A stretch of 64,000 nucleotides of DNA from UBA11574 sp964591175 (lineage in GTDB: Bacteria > Desulfobacterota > Desulfobacteria > Desulfobacterales > UBA11574), in contig CAZQAF010000002.1 of the NCBI GenBank assembly GCA_964591175.1, positions 1 to 64,000 of the forward strand. The letters are read 5' to 3'. The notes beneath the pieces are model-generated. The model worked only from the letters and a program-made list of their open reading frames with translations. It was not told where the DNA came from and searched no databases. A program made the position numbers and the translations under genes. Shown piece by piece: positions 51,426 to 59,598 of the stretch (the stretch's first letter is position 1; each line of letters starts with the position of its first letter).

Positions 51426-51959
51426 ATGTTTTTATCCCTGGCCCAAAAACGCAGAAGCATTCGCCGATACCTGGAAAAACCCGTTGAAACCGAAAAAATC
51501 GAAAGCCTTGTTGAAGCGGCCCTTCGAGCGCCCTCATCACGGGGATTCAACCCCTGGGAATTCGTGGTCGTGACCGATCGCGGCCTGCTGGAAAAGTTAT
51601 CAAAATCCAAGCCCCACGGCGCATCATTTATAAAAGACGCGGCAATGGGGATTGTGGTATGTGCGGATCCCGAAAAATGCGATGTCTGGATCGAGGATGC
51701 ATCCATCGCATCGATATATATTCATCTGGCGGCAGAATCCATGGAACTGGGAAGCTGCTGGATTCAGATCAGAGAAAGGATGCATGATCGGGAAAAATCG
51801 GCGGAACAATACATTCGCGAACTGTTGGACATTCCGGAAAACCTTAAAATAGAATCGATGATTGCCGTGGGATATCCGGCTGAAAAAAAGTCCGGGCATC
51901 CCAAAAAAGATCTGCAGTTTGAAAAGGTGCATTACAACGGGTTTGGCAAATCGTTTTAA
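51426..51959 (+). CDS. Nitroreductase-family flavoprotein
   Basis: The 177-aa FMN-dependent oxidoreductase has AQKRRSIRRYLEKPV and LRAPSSRGFNPWEFVVV at the N-terminus (FMN phosphate binding) and IHLAAESMELGSCWIQIR in the core. The ATG at 51426 follows GAGGAGGTATATCTT, and earlier in-frame codons lie in the hairpin array. The stop overlaps the next start (TAATG). Substrate unknown. Confidence 0.9.
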   Translation: MFLSLAQKRRSIRRYLEKPVETEKIESLVEAALRAPSSRGFNPWEFVVVTDRGLLEKLSKSKPHGASFIKDAAMGIVVCADPEKCDVWIEDASIASIYIHLAAESMELGSCWIQIRERMHDREKSAEQYIRELLDIPENLKIESMIAVGYPAEKKSGHPKKDLQFEKVHYNGFGKSF

Positions 51960-52291
51960 TGGTGAGCAAAATGAAATACACAAACCTTGAGGATATAGAA
52001 GAAAAAGAAATTGTTTCGGGTTTTAAAGTTCGTTTTATTCATTCTGAAAACATGACGTTTTCTTTCTGGAATATTGAAAAAGGGGCTCAGCTGCCGGCAC
52101 ATTCCCATCCCCATGAACAGGTCACAAACATCATCGAAGGCCGATTCGAACTGACCGTTGATGGCGAAAGCAAAAAACTCGGGCCGGGGTCCGTGGTCAT
52201 TATACCGCCCCATGCCGTTCATTCCGGAAAAGCAATGGCCAAAAGCCGCGTCATCGATGTGTTTTATCCAATCAGAGAAGACTACCGATAG
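51959..52291 (+). CDS. Cupin-domain protein
   Basis: The 110-aa single-domain cupin has motif 1 LPAHSHPHEQVTNIIEG (metal ligands His/His/Glu) and motif 2 PGSVVIIPPHAVHSG. It is likely a small metal-binding enzyme or sensor. It is coupled to the nitroreductase gene by a TAATG overlap; an ATG at 51971, preceded by GGTGAG, is an alternative start. Confidence 0.88.
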   Translation: MVSKMKYTNLEDIEEKEIVSGFKVRFIHSENMTFSFWNIEKGAQLPAHSHPHEQVTNIIEGRFELTVDGESKKLGPGSVVIIPPHAVHSGKAMAKSRVIDVFYPIREDYR

Positions 52292-52326
52292 TTCGGTGAA
52301 AATGTGATAATCGAATCGAGAAAAGC

Positions 52327-53214
52327 ATGAAAAACAAATTTTTCAAAAGCGGACGAAACGATCCATGCCCCTGCGGCAGCGGTTTGAAATACAAAAAATG
52401 CTGCCTGAATAAAAATGTGATGAATCCGAATAAACTCAAGGCGGAATATGCCAAAAAATACCGGATTCGGATCAAAGAAGCCTCGGATATCGAAAACATC
52501 CGAAAGGCCGGCCGCCTGGCGCTGGATACGCTGGATATGGTCGAGTCTGAAATAAGGCCGGGAATGGCCACCGATACGATTAATACCATGGTACACGAAT
52601 TTACGCTGAAGCACGGGGCAATCCCTGCACCGTTAAATTACAGGGGGTATCCAAAAAGTGTCTGTGTATCGGTCAACGAAGTCATTTGTCACGGCATTCC
52701 CGGAGAAAGGATTTTAAAAGACGGGGATATCGTCAATATTGACGTCACACCGATTTTAAACGGCTATTATGCAGACGCCAACAAGACTTTTTTTGTGGGA
52801 ACACCCGGGGACGACGCAAAAAAAATCGTTCATGTGGCTAAAAAAAGCCTATTAAAAGGAGTGCTTATGGTCAAGCCCGGAAACACCATCGGAGATATCG
52901 GGTGGGCCATTCAAAAATATGCGGAGCGCCATGAGTGCTCGGTGGTCAGGGAATTTGTCGGACATGGTGTCGGGTTTGAATTTCACGAACCGCCTCAAGT
53001 CGCGCATTATGGTGTTCGAAGAGAAGGAATTCCTTTGATTCCGGGAATGGTTTTTACCATCGAACCCATGATCAACCTCGGGAAAAAGGAACTTTTCGTC
53101 CTCGATGACAACTGGACCGCCGTTACAAAAGACGGTTCCCTTTCCGCTCAATTCGAACAAACCATCCTCGTCACCGAGACCGGTTTTGAAAGCCTGACGC
53201 CATATGAACTATAA
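52327..53214 (+). CDS. map: Methionine aminopeptidase with N-terminal SEC-C zinc motif
   Basis: The 295-aa type I methionine aminopeptidase removes initiator Met from new proteins. Residues 8-27 are a SEC-C motif (C14, C16, C25, C26), probably for ribosome docking. The pita-bread domain follows with HGAIPAPLNYRGYPKSVC, the metal ligands in NIDVTPILNGYYADANKTF, GHGVGFEFHEPP, FTIEPMINLG and the last Glu in QFEQTILV. This extended form is known in several phyla. The foldback element at 53216 starts 2 bp after its stop. Confidence 0.93.
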   Translation: MKNKFFKSGRNDPCPCGSGLKYKKCCLNKNVMNPNKLKAEYAKKYRIRIKEASDIENIRKAGRLALDTLDMVESEIRPGMATDTINTMVHEFTLKHGAIPAPLNYRGYPKSVCVSVNEVICHGIPGERILKDGDIVNIDVTPILNGYYADANKTFFVGTPGDDAKKIVHVAKKSLLKGVLMVKPGNTIGDIGWAIQKYAERHECSVVREFVGHGVGFEFHEPPQVAHYGVRREGIPLIPGMVFTIEPMINLGKKELFVLDDNWTAVTKDGSLSAQFEQTILVTETGFESLTPYEL

Positions 53215-53215
53215 A

Positions 53216-53275
53216 GCGTTCAGTGTTCAGTACCTGAACACCAAAAACTGAACTGAAAACCTGAACACTGAACGC
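53216..53275. repeat. Foldback element with TTCAG-type arms (second)
   Basis: GCGTTCAGTGTTCAG (53216-53230) and CTGAACACTGAACGC (53261-53275) form a perfect 15-bp stem, with smaller TTCAG/CTGAA pairings inside. It lies between co-directional map and the HAD-AIRS gene. The arm vocabulary is shared with 46798-46953. Confidence 0.75.
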
Positions 53276-53297
53276 TGAACACTCCCTAAAAGGGCCA

Positions 53298-54929
53298 ATG
53301 AAAATTAAACAAAAAACCTATCGCCCCTTTTATATCAAAGCCGTGCTGTTCGATTTTGACGGTACATTGACAAAACCCGGCGCCCTGGATTTTCAGCTTC
53401 TAAAAAAAACTATTAATTGCCCTGCGGACACCCCTGTACTCGAATTTATAGAAAGTCTTCCCACCCGCTCTCAGAGAGATGACGCCTCGGCCGTATTGGC
53501 GCGCTTTGAAAAAGAAGCCGCCGCGATATCCAAACCCAACCCCGGTGCCCAGGACTTGGTTCATTACCTTCGTTCAAAGTCCCTGGCTGTTGGGATTATT
53601 ACGCGAAATACGCTTTCAAGCATAAAGCGGTCTCTTAAAAACTTTGAAAATCTCGATTTTTCGGCCTTTGACGTCGTCATTTCCAGAGAGACCCCCGTAC
53701 GGATTAAACCCAGTGGTGACGGAATCACCCTGGCCGCCGGGATGCTGAATATCGACGCCAAGCAGATGATCATGGTGGGCGACTATATTTTCGACATCCA
53801 TGCCGGACAAAAAGCAGATTGTACCACGGTGTTTATCGATTATAATCCGACATCCGGCGCCGAACAGGTTGACAGCGATTTTATCGTTACCGGTTTTGAA
53901 GAAATCAAAAATATCGTTCGGTTGGGACTCCCGCTTTCGCCCGGAAAACTGCCCAACGATCTGCTTGAAGACTTTCTCGACGAGTTCAACCTTCATGATC
54001 CTTCGGTGCTGATCAATGCCGGAGTGGGCGAAGATGCAGCCGCGGTAGATATTGCCAAAGAGGAAGTGCTGGTCATTAAATCAGACCCCATTACCTTTGC
54101 TACGGACAGCATCGGCCATTACGCGGTTCTCATCAATGCCAACGATATTGCAACATCCGGCGCCGATCCCCGATGGTTTTTGACCACGCTTTTGTTTCCG
54201 CCCGGCGTCACGCCGTCGGCCATACGCCGGGTGATGCATGAACTGGCATCCATGTGTCGCCGATGGAATATTACGCTGTGCGGCGGCCATACGGAGATCA
54301 CCGATGCGGTAACACGGGCTGTTATCACCGGAATGATGGTCGGAACCGTATCTAAAGATCGCCTGATCGATAAACGAAATATTCAGCCCGGGGACAGCGT
54401 TTTATTGACCAAGGCTTTAGCGGTGGAAGGAACGGCCATCATTGCCAGGGATCATGGGGATCGGCTCAGGGCTTTGGGAATGGCGGAATCCGAGATCGAG
54501 GCGTGCAAACAATTGCTTCCCGGCATCAGTATCATAGAGGAAGCGAAGATCGCCGGCGGTTCCGGCTGGACAACGGCCATGCATGATGTGACCGAAGGCG
54601 GTCTCGCAACGGCGCTCGCGGAGCTGAGCATTGCCGGCGGATATCGCATACAGATCAACATGGACGACATTCCGGTCCTTCCACTCACAAAAAAAATATG
54701 CGGTTTGCTTCATATCGATCCTTTGGGGCTGATCGGTTCCGGGAGCCTTCTGATTTGCTGCCGAAACGATAAGAGCGATCCGCTCATGGGAAAAATGAAA
54801 CAAGCGGGAATCGATATTACCTGCATCGGCGAGGTCATGGAGGCCGGCTGCGGCATCAAAGCCGTCAGCAACAGCGGAAAAGCGGTCTGGCCCAGTTTTG
54901 AGGCGGACGAAATCACGCGTCTTTATTGA
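53298..54929 (+). CDS. Fusion of HAD hydrolase and AIR-synthase (PurM/HypE-like) domains
   Basis: In this 543-aa protein, residues 12-210 are a HAD phosphatase (AVLFDFDGTLT nucleophile loop, GIITRN, IKPSGDG, IMVGDYIFDIHAG). Residues about 225-535 are an AIR synthase-related ATP-binding fold (GVGEDAAAVDI, VLINANDIATSGADPRWFLTTLL, LCGGHTEITDAV, MHDVTEGGLATALAELS). The AIRS half resembles HypE/ThiL-like proteins but lacks the HypE C-terminal Cys (it ends DEITRLY), so it is not the hydrogenase-maturation HypE. The reaction is unknown; the fusion suggests coupled phosphorylation and dephosphorylation. Confidence 0.85.
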   Translation: MKIKQKTYRPFYIKAVLFDFDGTLTKPGALDFQLLKKTINCPADTPVLEFIESLPTRSQRDDASAVLARFEKEAAAISKPNPGAQDLVHYLRSKSLAVGIITRNTLSSIKRSLKNFENLDFSAFDVVISRETPVRIKPSGDGITLAAGMLNIDAKQMIMVGDYIFDIHAGQKADCTTVFIDYNPTSGAEQVDSDFIVTGFEEIKNIVRLGLPLSPGKLPNDLLEDFLDEFNLHDPSVLINAGVGEDAAAVDIAKEEVLVIKSDPITFATDSIGHYAVLINANDIATSGADPRWFLTTLLFPPGVTPSAIRRVMHELASMCRRWNITLCGGHTEITDAVTRAVITGMMVGTVSKDRLIDKRNIQPGDSVLLTKALAVEGTAIIARDHGDRLRALGMAESEIEACKQLLPGISIIEEAKIAGGSGWTTAMHDVTEGGLATALAELSIAGGYRIQINMDDIPVLPLTKKICGLLHIDPLGLIGSGSLLICCRNDKSDPLMGKMKQAGIDITCIGEVMEAGCGIKAVSNSGKAVWPSFEADEITRLY

Positions 54930-54956
54930 AATGGAGTAAGATAAGGTAAACGCCAT

Positions 54957-55439
54957 ATGAAAATCAAATTTTATACCGTGGGGGGCACCATCGATAAGAT
55001 ATACTTTGACCGTAAAAGCACCTATGAAGTGGGAGAATCAACCATCGGCGAGATACTCAAAGAAGCCAATGTTAACCTCGAGTACGAAATATCACCCATT
55101 TTGTATAAGGACAGTCTCGATATGACCGATGAAGACCGCCGACTCATTTTCGACAGGATATCAGCCGACGAACATGGACATATTGTGGTGACCCACGGCA
55201 CGGATACTATGATTCAAACCGCTAAGAAACTAAAAGCCGTGCCCGGTAAAGTGATTGTGCTTACCGGTTCCATGACGCCGGCCAGGTTTAAATACAGCGA
55301 TGCCGTGTTCAATATCGGTGCGGCTGTCGCCGCTGTTCAGGTATTGAAACCAGGAGCTTATATTATTATGAACGGAAGGATTTTTGATCCGGATCGCGTC
55401 AAAAAAAACCTGGAAAAAAATTGGTTCGAAGATCTGTGA
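54957..55439 (+). CDS. Single-domain asparaginase-like protein, 160 aa
   Basis: This corresponds to the N-terminal lobe of L-asparaginase: GGTID (9-13) with the nucleophilic Thr, then HGTDTM (80-85) with the second catalytic Thr/Asp, and VLTGSMTPAR. The C-terminal lobe of normal about 330-aa asparaginases is absent. Stand-alone versions of this length exist, so it may be complete; activity is uncertain. The stop is followed within 3 bp by hairpin repeat copy E, so truncation by that element was considered but is not required. Confidence 0.85.
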   Translation: MKIKFYTVGGTIDKIYFDRKSTYEVGESTIGEILKEANVNLEYEISPILYKDSLDMTDEDRRLIFDRISADEHGHIVVTHGTDTMIQTAKKLKAVPGKVIVLTGSMTPARFKYSDAVFNIGAAVAAVQVLKPGAYIIMNGRIFDPDRVKKNLEKNWFEDL

Positions 55440-55441
55440 TA

Positions 55442-55583
55442 GAGACCTTTGAAAAATGCTCATTTTTGTTCAAGTTCAAGGAAGGCGAAAATTTTAACCG
55501 CAGGAATACATTGAGTATTTTGAGGATTGAAATTTGAGCATGACGCAGAAATTGGGCAAAAAGGGGCGTTTTGCAAAGGTCTC
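55442..55583 (+). repeat. Hairpin repeat family, copy E
   Basis: 142 bp, with 5 differences from copy B at 26349. The arms start GAGACCTTTG and end CAAAGGTCTC. The core is CCGCAGG, apical stem AATAC/GTATT, then TTGAGGA. It lies between the convergent asparaginase-like and RNB-domain genes. Confidence 0.85.
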
Positions 55584-55587
55584 GATG

Positions 55588-57594
55588 TTAACCCATAAAT
55601 ACGGATACCACGTCTTTTCTGGCATTGGCGTGTTGGATGGTGACCTGTATTAAATCCTCGGGTTTCAATGAAATGCCGCTCGATAACGGCGACTCGCATT
55701 CGATCAGATATTCCGTTAAAAGTATTTGATAGTTATTTCTCTTTTTATAAAGAACTATCGCCTCTTCTTTTTGTCCGATATGTTTTTCAAGGTATTTCAA
55801 TAACCAGTAGCGGTTGCGGTTGTATTGGATTTTGGCGACATGGCTCATGGGTTCTTCAAGTATTTGAATGATATTATCGACTTCTTCAACCGTATAAGGC
55901 GATTCCAATCCAAAAACCGCTCGAATTTGCCGCTGGGTGGCAAGATCGAAATATTTCCGGATCGGTGATGTGGCGGTGACGTATGCGTTCAATCCCAGCC
56001 CCGAATGATTTTCAGGTTCCGAATTGAGAACGAAACGGCTTAATAGCTTACGCTGCATCCAATTTTGAAACAGCGTCCCTTTATTCCCTTTATAGAGTCT
56101 TTCACGAGGTGATTTCTGGGCTCTGAATATGGCCGGCATATGATGTTCCGCCAAAAACCTGGCCTTTAACCAGTTTGCCATGATCATGATTTCCGAAACC
56201 AGCATTCTTCCGGGGCTCTCCCTGTTGATCTTGCTCACTGTTATTTCGCCGTCATCCCCGATCCAGACATTGATATCCGGCAGGGTTATTTGAACCGCTC
56301 CGGCGGCCATCCTATTCTGCCGGAATTTTTCGGCGATATTTCGAAGGGTAATGATGTCTTCATTCTCGTCCGCAATAATATTGACATCAAAATAGGTCAG
56401 TTGCTTTGATACGTTGATCAGGCTCGGCACGATTTCATAATCTGTGATATCATAGGATCTGTCTATCGTTACGAACAGGCTGATTGCCGGTCGAAGCACG
56501 CCGGCCTTGAGACTGCACACATCTTCCGCAAGACCCGACGGCAGCATCGGAATTTTCCGGTCGGGCATATAAATTGAGCTGCCGCGGGAGAGGGCCTCCC
56601 GATCGATGCAATCTCCTTTTTTAACAAAGTGTCCGACATCAACGATATGAATGCCCAGGCGATAATGATCACCGGTGTTTTCTATGCTGATGGCATCATC
56701 AAAATCTAAAGTGGATTGGCCGTCGATGGTCATCAGGGAAAGCATCGTTAGATCTTTTCGGCCATTGGTATCTAATAACGAACCGGGATCAGAAGCGATG
56801 ATACCGGCGGCGCAATGATTGACCTCATCTGAGAAATCAGCGGATATGCCGAATCGATACAAATCGACATTTTCGTCTTCTTCGAATACCTTCAGCTTTA
56901 CCAAAGCACCAAAGACCTCTTCTTCGGGATCTATACCGGCCCTTGCAAGTATTGCTTTTGTAAGGTCGAAGTCTCTGCTCTCTTTTCCAAACAGATAAAA
57001 TGACTTGATCAGCGCCACGATTTCCATATTGTCCTCGGGTACCCGGGGGTCCTCTTGGATCAAGACATTTGCCAGCCAGTCGCCGCCCTCCTGGATGATG
57101 CGGTTTTCACGGGCAATTTCTTTTTCATGGGCAATTTTTCGTTCGACCTGTTTTTGAGTATTCGGGAAAAACCGTTCATGATGAAATTTAAAATAAAGCC
57201 TGTTTTGGAAAAAAGCGCGTATCACGGCGGATTCATGATTATCATTGGGATTATCCGGAAAACAAAATTCCGTCATGGTGCCGAGGTCGATCCATTCTCG
57301 TTCGGTATTGAGTACTTCCCACAATTCCTTGATGTCGATATAGTCGACCAATGCATTGCGTTGACCGACGATCTCTTTGAGCGTATGCACCATCCTCATC
57401 CTGCCCATGGATACATCCAGGCGGGTTTTACACTTATGGGACAGTCGGTTGGCTGAAAGATTGACTTCACGGTTGGATTCGGTTAGAAGTCTGAGTCTGC
57501 GATTTTTGACTTCCAAAACCACCGCGCACGTTATTTTCTGGCGGTCGATATATTCAACGATGCTCCCGGATTCCATAACCAAAGACCATAACAA
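55588..57594 (-). CDS. RNB-domain ribonuclease (RNase II/R type)
   Basis: The 668-aa 3'-5' exoribonuclease-type protein has a non-standard N-terminal part of about 270 residues, followed by the RNB catalytic domain. The catalytic core is DGQSTLDFDDAISIE (metal-binding Asp residues), then HIVDVGHFVKKG, RGSSIYMPDRKIPMLP and AYVTATSPIRKYFDL. A C-terminal S1-like region ends it. An ATG at 57576 is an alternative start; neither has a clear ribosome-binding site. It begins 70 bp from a perfect 22-bp hairpin. Confidence 0.88.
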   Translation of the reverse strand: MLWSLVMESGSIVEYIDRQKITCAVVLEVKNRRLRLLTESNREVNLSANRLSHKCKTRLDVSMGRMRMVHTLKEIVGQRNALVDYIDIKELWEVLNTEREWIDLGTMTEFCFPDNPNDNHESAVIRAFFQNRLYFKFHHERFFPNTQKQVERKIAHEKEIARENRIIQEGGDWLANVLIQEDPRVPEDNMEIVALIKSFYLFGKESRDFDLTKAILARAGIDPEEEVFGALVKLKVFEEDENVDLYRFGISADFSDEVNHCAAGIIASDPGSLLDTNGRKDLTMLSLMTIDGQSTLDFDDAISIENTGDHYRLGIHIVDVGHFVKKGDCIDREALSRGSSIYMPDRKIPMLPSGLAEDVCSLKAGVLRPAISLFVTIDRSYDITDYEIVPSLINVSKQLTYFDVNIIADENEDIITLRNIAEKFRQNRMAAGAVQITLPDINVWIGDDGEITVSKINRESPGRMLVSEIMIMANWLKARFLAEHHMPAIFRAQKSPRERLYKGNKGTLFQNWMQRKLLSRFVLNSEPENHSGLGLNAYVTATSPIRKYFDLATQRQIRAVFGLESPYTVEEVDNIIQILEEPMSHVAKIQYNRNRYWLLKYLEKHIGQKEEAIVLYKKRNNYQILLTEYLIECESPLSSGISLKPEDLIQVTIQHANARKDVVSVFMG

Positions 57595-57663
57595 GAGCAG
57601 GTGGGAAAGTCAATGTAATGACAACTCAAACACGAGGCAAATGCAATTGACGTTTGTCGAGCG

Positions 57664-57713
57664 CCGCGACGGCGTGTATCTCATTCTTTTAAATGAGATA
57701 CACGCCGTCGCGG
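57664..57713. repeat. Perfect 22-bp hairpin in a divergent intergenic region
   Basis: Arms 57664-57685 (beginning CCGCGACGGCGTG) and 57692-57713 (ending CACGCCGTCGCGG) are perfectly complementary around the loop CTTTTA. It lies between the divergent RNB and ABC genes, where no terminator is expected, so a former mobile element, an operator or an antisense transcript end is possible. Confidence 0.75.
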
Positions 57714-57843
57714 AACGGACCTGTCGTATTTGTGTTAAAATTCGATTAATCTCGCTTTAAATATTATGCAAACCATGATGCGTTTTGACGGTGGTTGACC
57801 CATGCGCGATTCTGATATAAAAGCTATTGATTGAGAAAAAATT

Positions 57844-59598
57844 ATGAAGTCTTTATATTTAATAAAACCGTATCTTTTGGAAAGACGACTTTTCATCGTT
57901 TCAGGCCTTATCTTTCTGATCACCGTCGATTTTCTCCAGCTTTTCATTCCGCGAATTATCAAGTGGGCCATCGACGACCTTACCGGGTATCGAATCGACA
58001 AGATATCACTGTTGACCTACGCGCTTTATATTGTCGGCATCTCCGTATTGATCGGGATTTTTCGATATCTGTGGCGACGATGCCTGATGGGGACGGCCAG
58101 ACGGGTGGAAGAAGGTCTGCGCAACAAACTTTTTGCGCATGTTCAAACCCTTTCGGCACCATATTTCGACAAAGCCAAAACCGGCGACCTGATGGCCCAT
58201 GCCACCAATGATATTCAAAATGTCCGAATGGCGACGGGTATGGGCATCGTGGCGTTGACCGATGCCGTTGTCCTCGGTACCGCGGCCGTTGGATTCATGG
58301 TCTATATCAATGTCAAGCTCACGCTCTTTGTGCTGATCCCGATGCCGCTGATCGTTTTCGGAGCTCGCTTTTTCAGCAAAAAAATGCATCGCGGTTATCA
58401 AGAGGTCCAAGGGGCCTTCTCGGAATTGACCGAAGTCGTCAGGGAAAGATTTGCAGGTATTCGCATGATCAAGGCCTACAATCGCGAGCAGGAAACATCG
58501 TCTAGGATCGAGACCGTGTCAAAAGATTATATCGGAAAAAATCTGGCCCTTATTAGAATTACAGGATCCTTTTCTCCCATGATGATTTTGTTTTCGAACA
58601 TAAGCCTTGCCATCGTTTTGTTTTTAGGCGGCCGGCAAACCATAACGTTTACCATAACTCCCGGAGATTTTGTTGCGTTTATCAGTTATCTCGGTCTGCT
58701 GACATGGCCCATGATGGCGACGGGATGGGTCACAAACCTGATCCAGCGCGGCAAGGCATCCCTGAACAGAATCGACAGAATCATGCAGGAAAAACCGACG
58801 ATCGATGATCCGCCGGATCCGGTATTACTGGACCATGTCAGCGGATCGATTGGTTTTGAATCCGTTACCTTTTCCTACAGGCCATATGATCATTCTCCCG
58901 CTGCTGCGCCGGTGCTGGATAGGATCAGTCTTGAAATCAAGCAGGGAAGCGTCCTCGGGATCGTCGGGCCTCCGGGAAGCGGCAAAACGACGCTTTTGAG
59001 TTTGATCCCCAGGATTTTTGATGTGGGTGGTGGATGCATTACCCTGGACGGTATCGATATCCGCAAGATTCAACTTGCCCAATTACGATCCATGATATCC
59101 TACATGCCCCAGGAACCCTTTTTGTTTGCAGGCACCATCAGGGAAAACATTACCTTTGACAGCCGAAAAACAAACGAATCGAAATTAATACAGGCCGTTG
59201 AACGGGCAAGCCTCTCGGATGCCATCACCGATTTCCCCAACGGATTTGAAACCATTGTCGGCGAAAAAGGGATTGTTCTTTCCGGCGGTCAGAAACAGCG
59301 TGTGGGTTTGGCCCGCATGCTTTTGAAAGATGCTCCCGTCATGATACTGGATGATCCCATCAGCCAGGTGGACCTTAAAACCGGCGAAGCGATCGTCGAA
59401 ACGATCCGGACCATGGCCGGTGAAAAAACCATTATCATCGTTTCTCACCGGCTGTCCGCCCTTCGTTTTGCCGACCGGATCATCACGCTGGATCGCGGCC
59501 GTATTTTCGAATCGGGGACACATGCCGAGTTAATGGCCAATAATCAATATTATGCCAAAACGTTCCGGCTTCAGGAGGTCGAGGAAGAATATGCATAG
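57844..59598 (+). CDS. ABC exporter half-transporter, degenerate-site subunit
   Basis: The 584-aa protein has six transmembrane segments (about 15-300) and a nucleotide-binding domain: Walker A GPPGSGKTT from 375, signature LSGGQ from 479, and Walker B MILDDP from 500, where the catalytic Glu is Asp504. With the next gene it forms a heterodimeric exporter like bacterial MdlAB/TM287-288-type pumps; the substrate (drug or lipid) is unknown. The next start lies inside its last codons. Confidence 0.9.
   Translation: MKSLYLIKPYLLERRLFIVSGLIFLITVDFLQLFIPRIIKWAIDDLTGYRIDKISLLTYALYIVGISVLIGIFRYLWRRCLMGTARRVEEGLRNKLFAHVQTLSAPYFDKAKTGDLMAHATNDIQNVRMATGMGIVALTDAVVLGTAAVGFMVYINVKLTLFVLIPMPLIVFGARFFSKKMHRGYQEVQGAFSELTEVVRERFAGIRMIKAYNREQETSSRIETVSKDYIGKNLALIRITGSFSPMMILFSNISLAIVLFLGGRQTITFTITPGDFVAFISYLGLLTWPMMATGWVTNLIQRGKASLNRIDRIMQEKPTIDDPPDPVLLDHVSGSIGFESVTFSYRPYDHSPAAAPVLDRISLEIKQGSVLGIVGPPGSGKTTLLSLIPRIFDVGGGCITLDGIDIRKIQLAQLRSMISYMPQEPFLFAGTIRENITFDSRKTNESKLIQAVERASLSDAITDFPNGFETIVGEKGIVLSGGQKQRVGLARMLLKDAPVMILDDPISQVDLKTGEAIVETIRTMAGEKTIIIVSHRLSALRFADRIITLDRGRIFESGTHAELMANNQYYAKTFRLQEVEEEYA

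Noticed and set aside
54957..55583. Asparaginase gene truncated by insertion of hairpin copy E
   Set aside because: Stand-alone N-lobe asparaginase-like proteins of about 160 aa exist, no C-lobe remnant lies beyond the repeat, and all other copies also follow intact genes directly.
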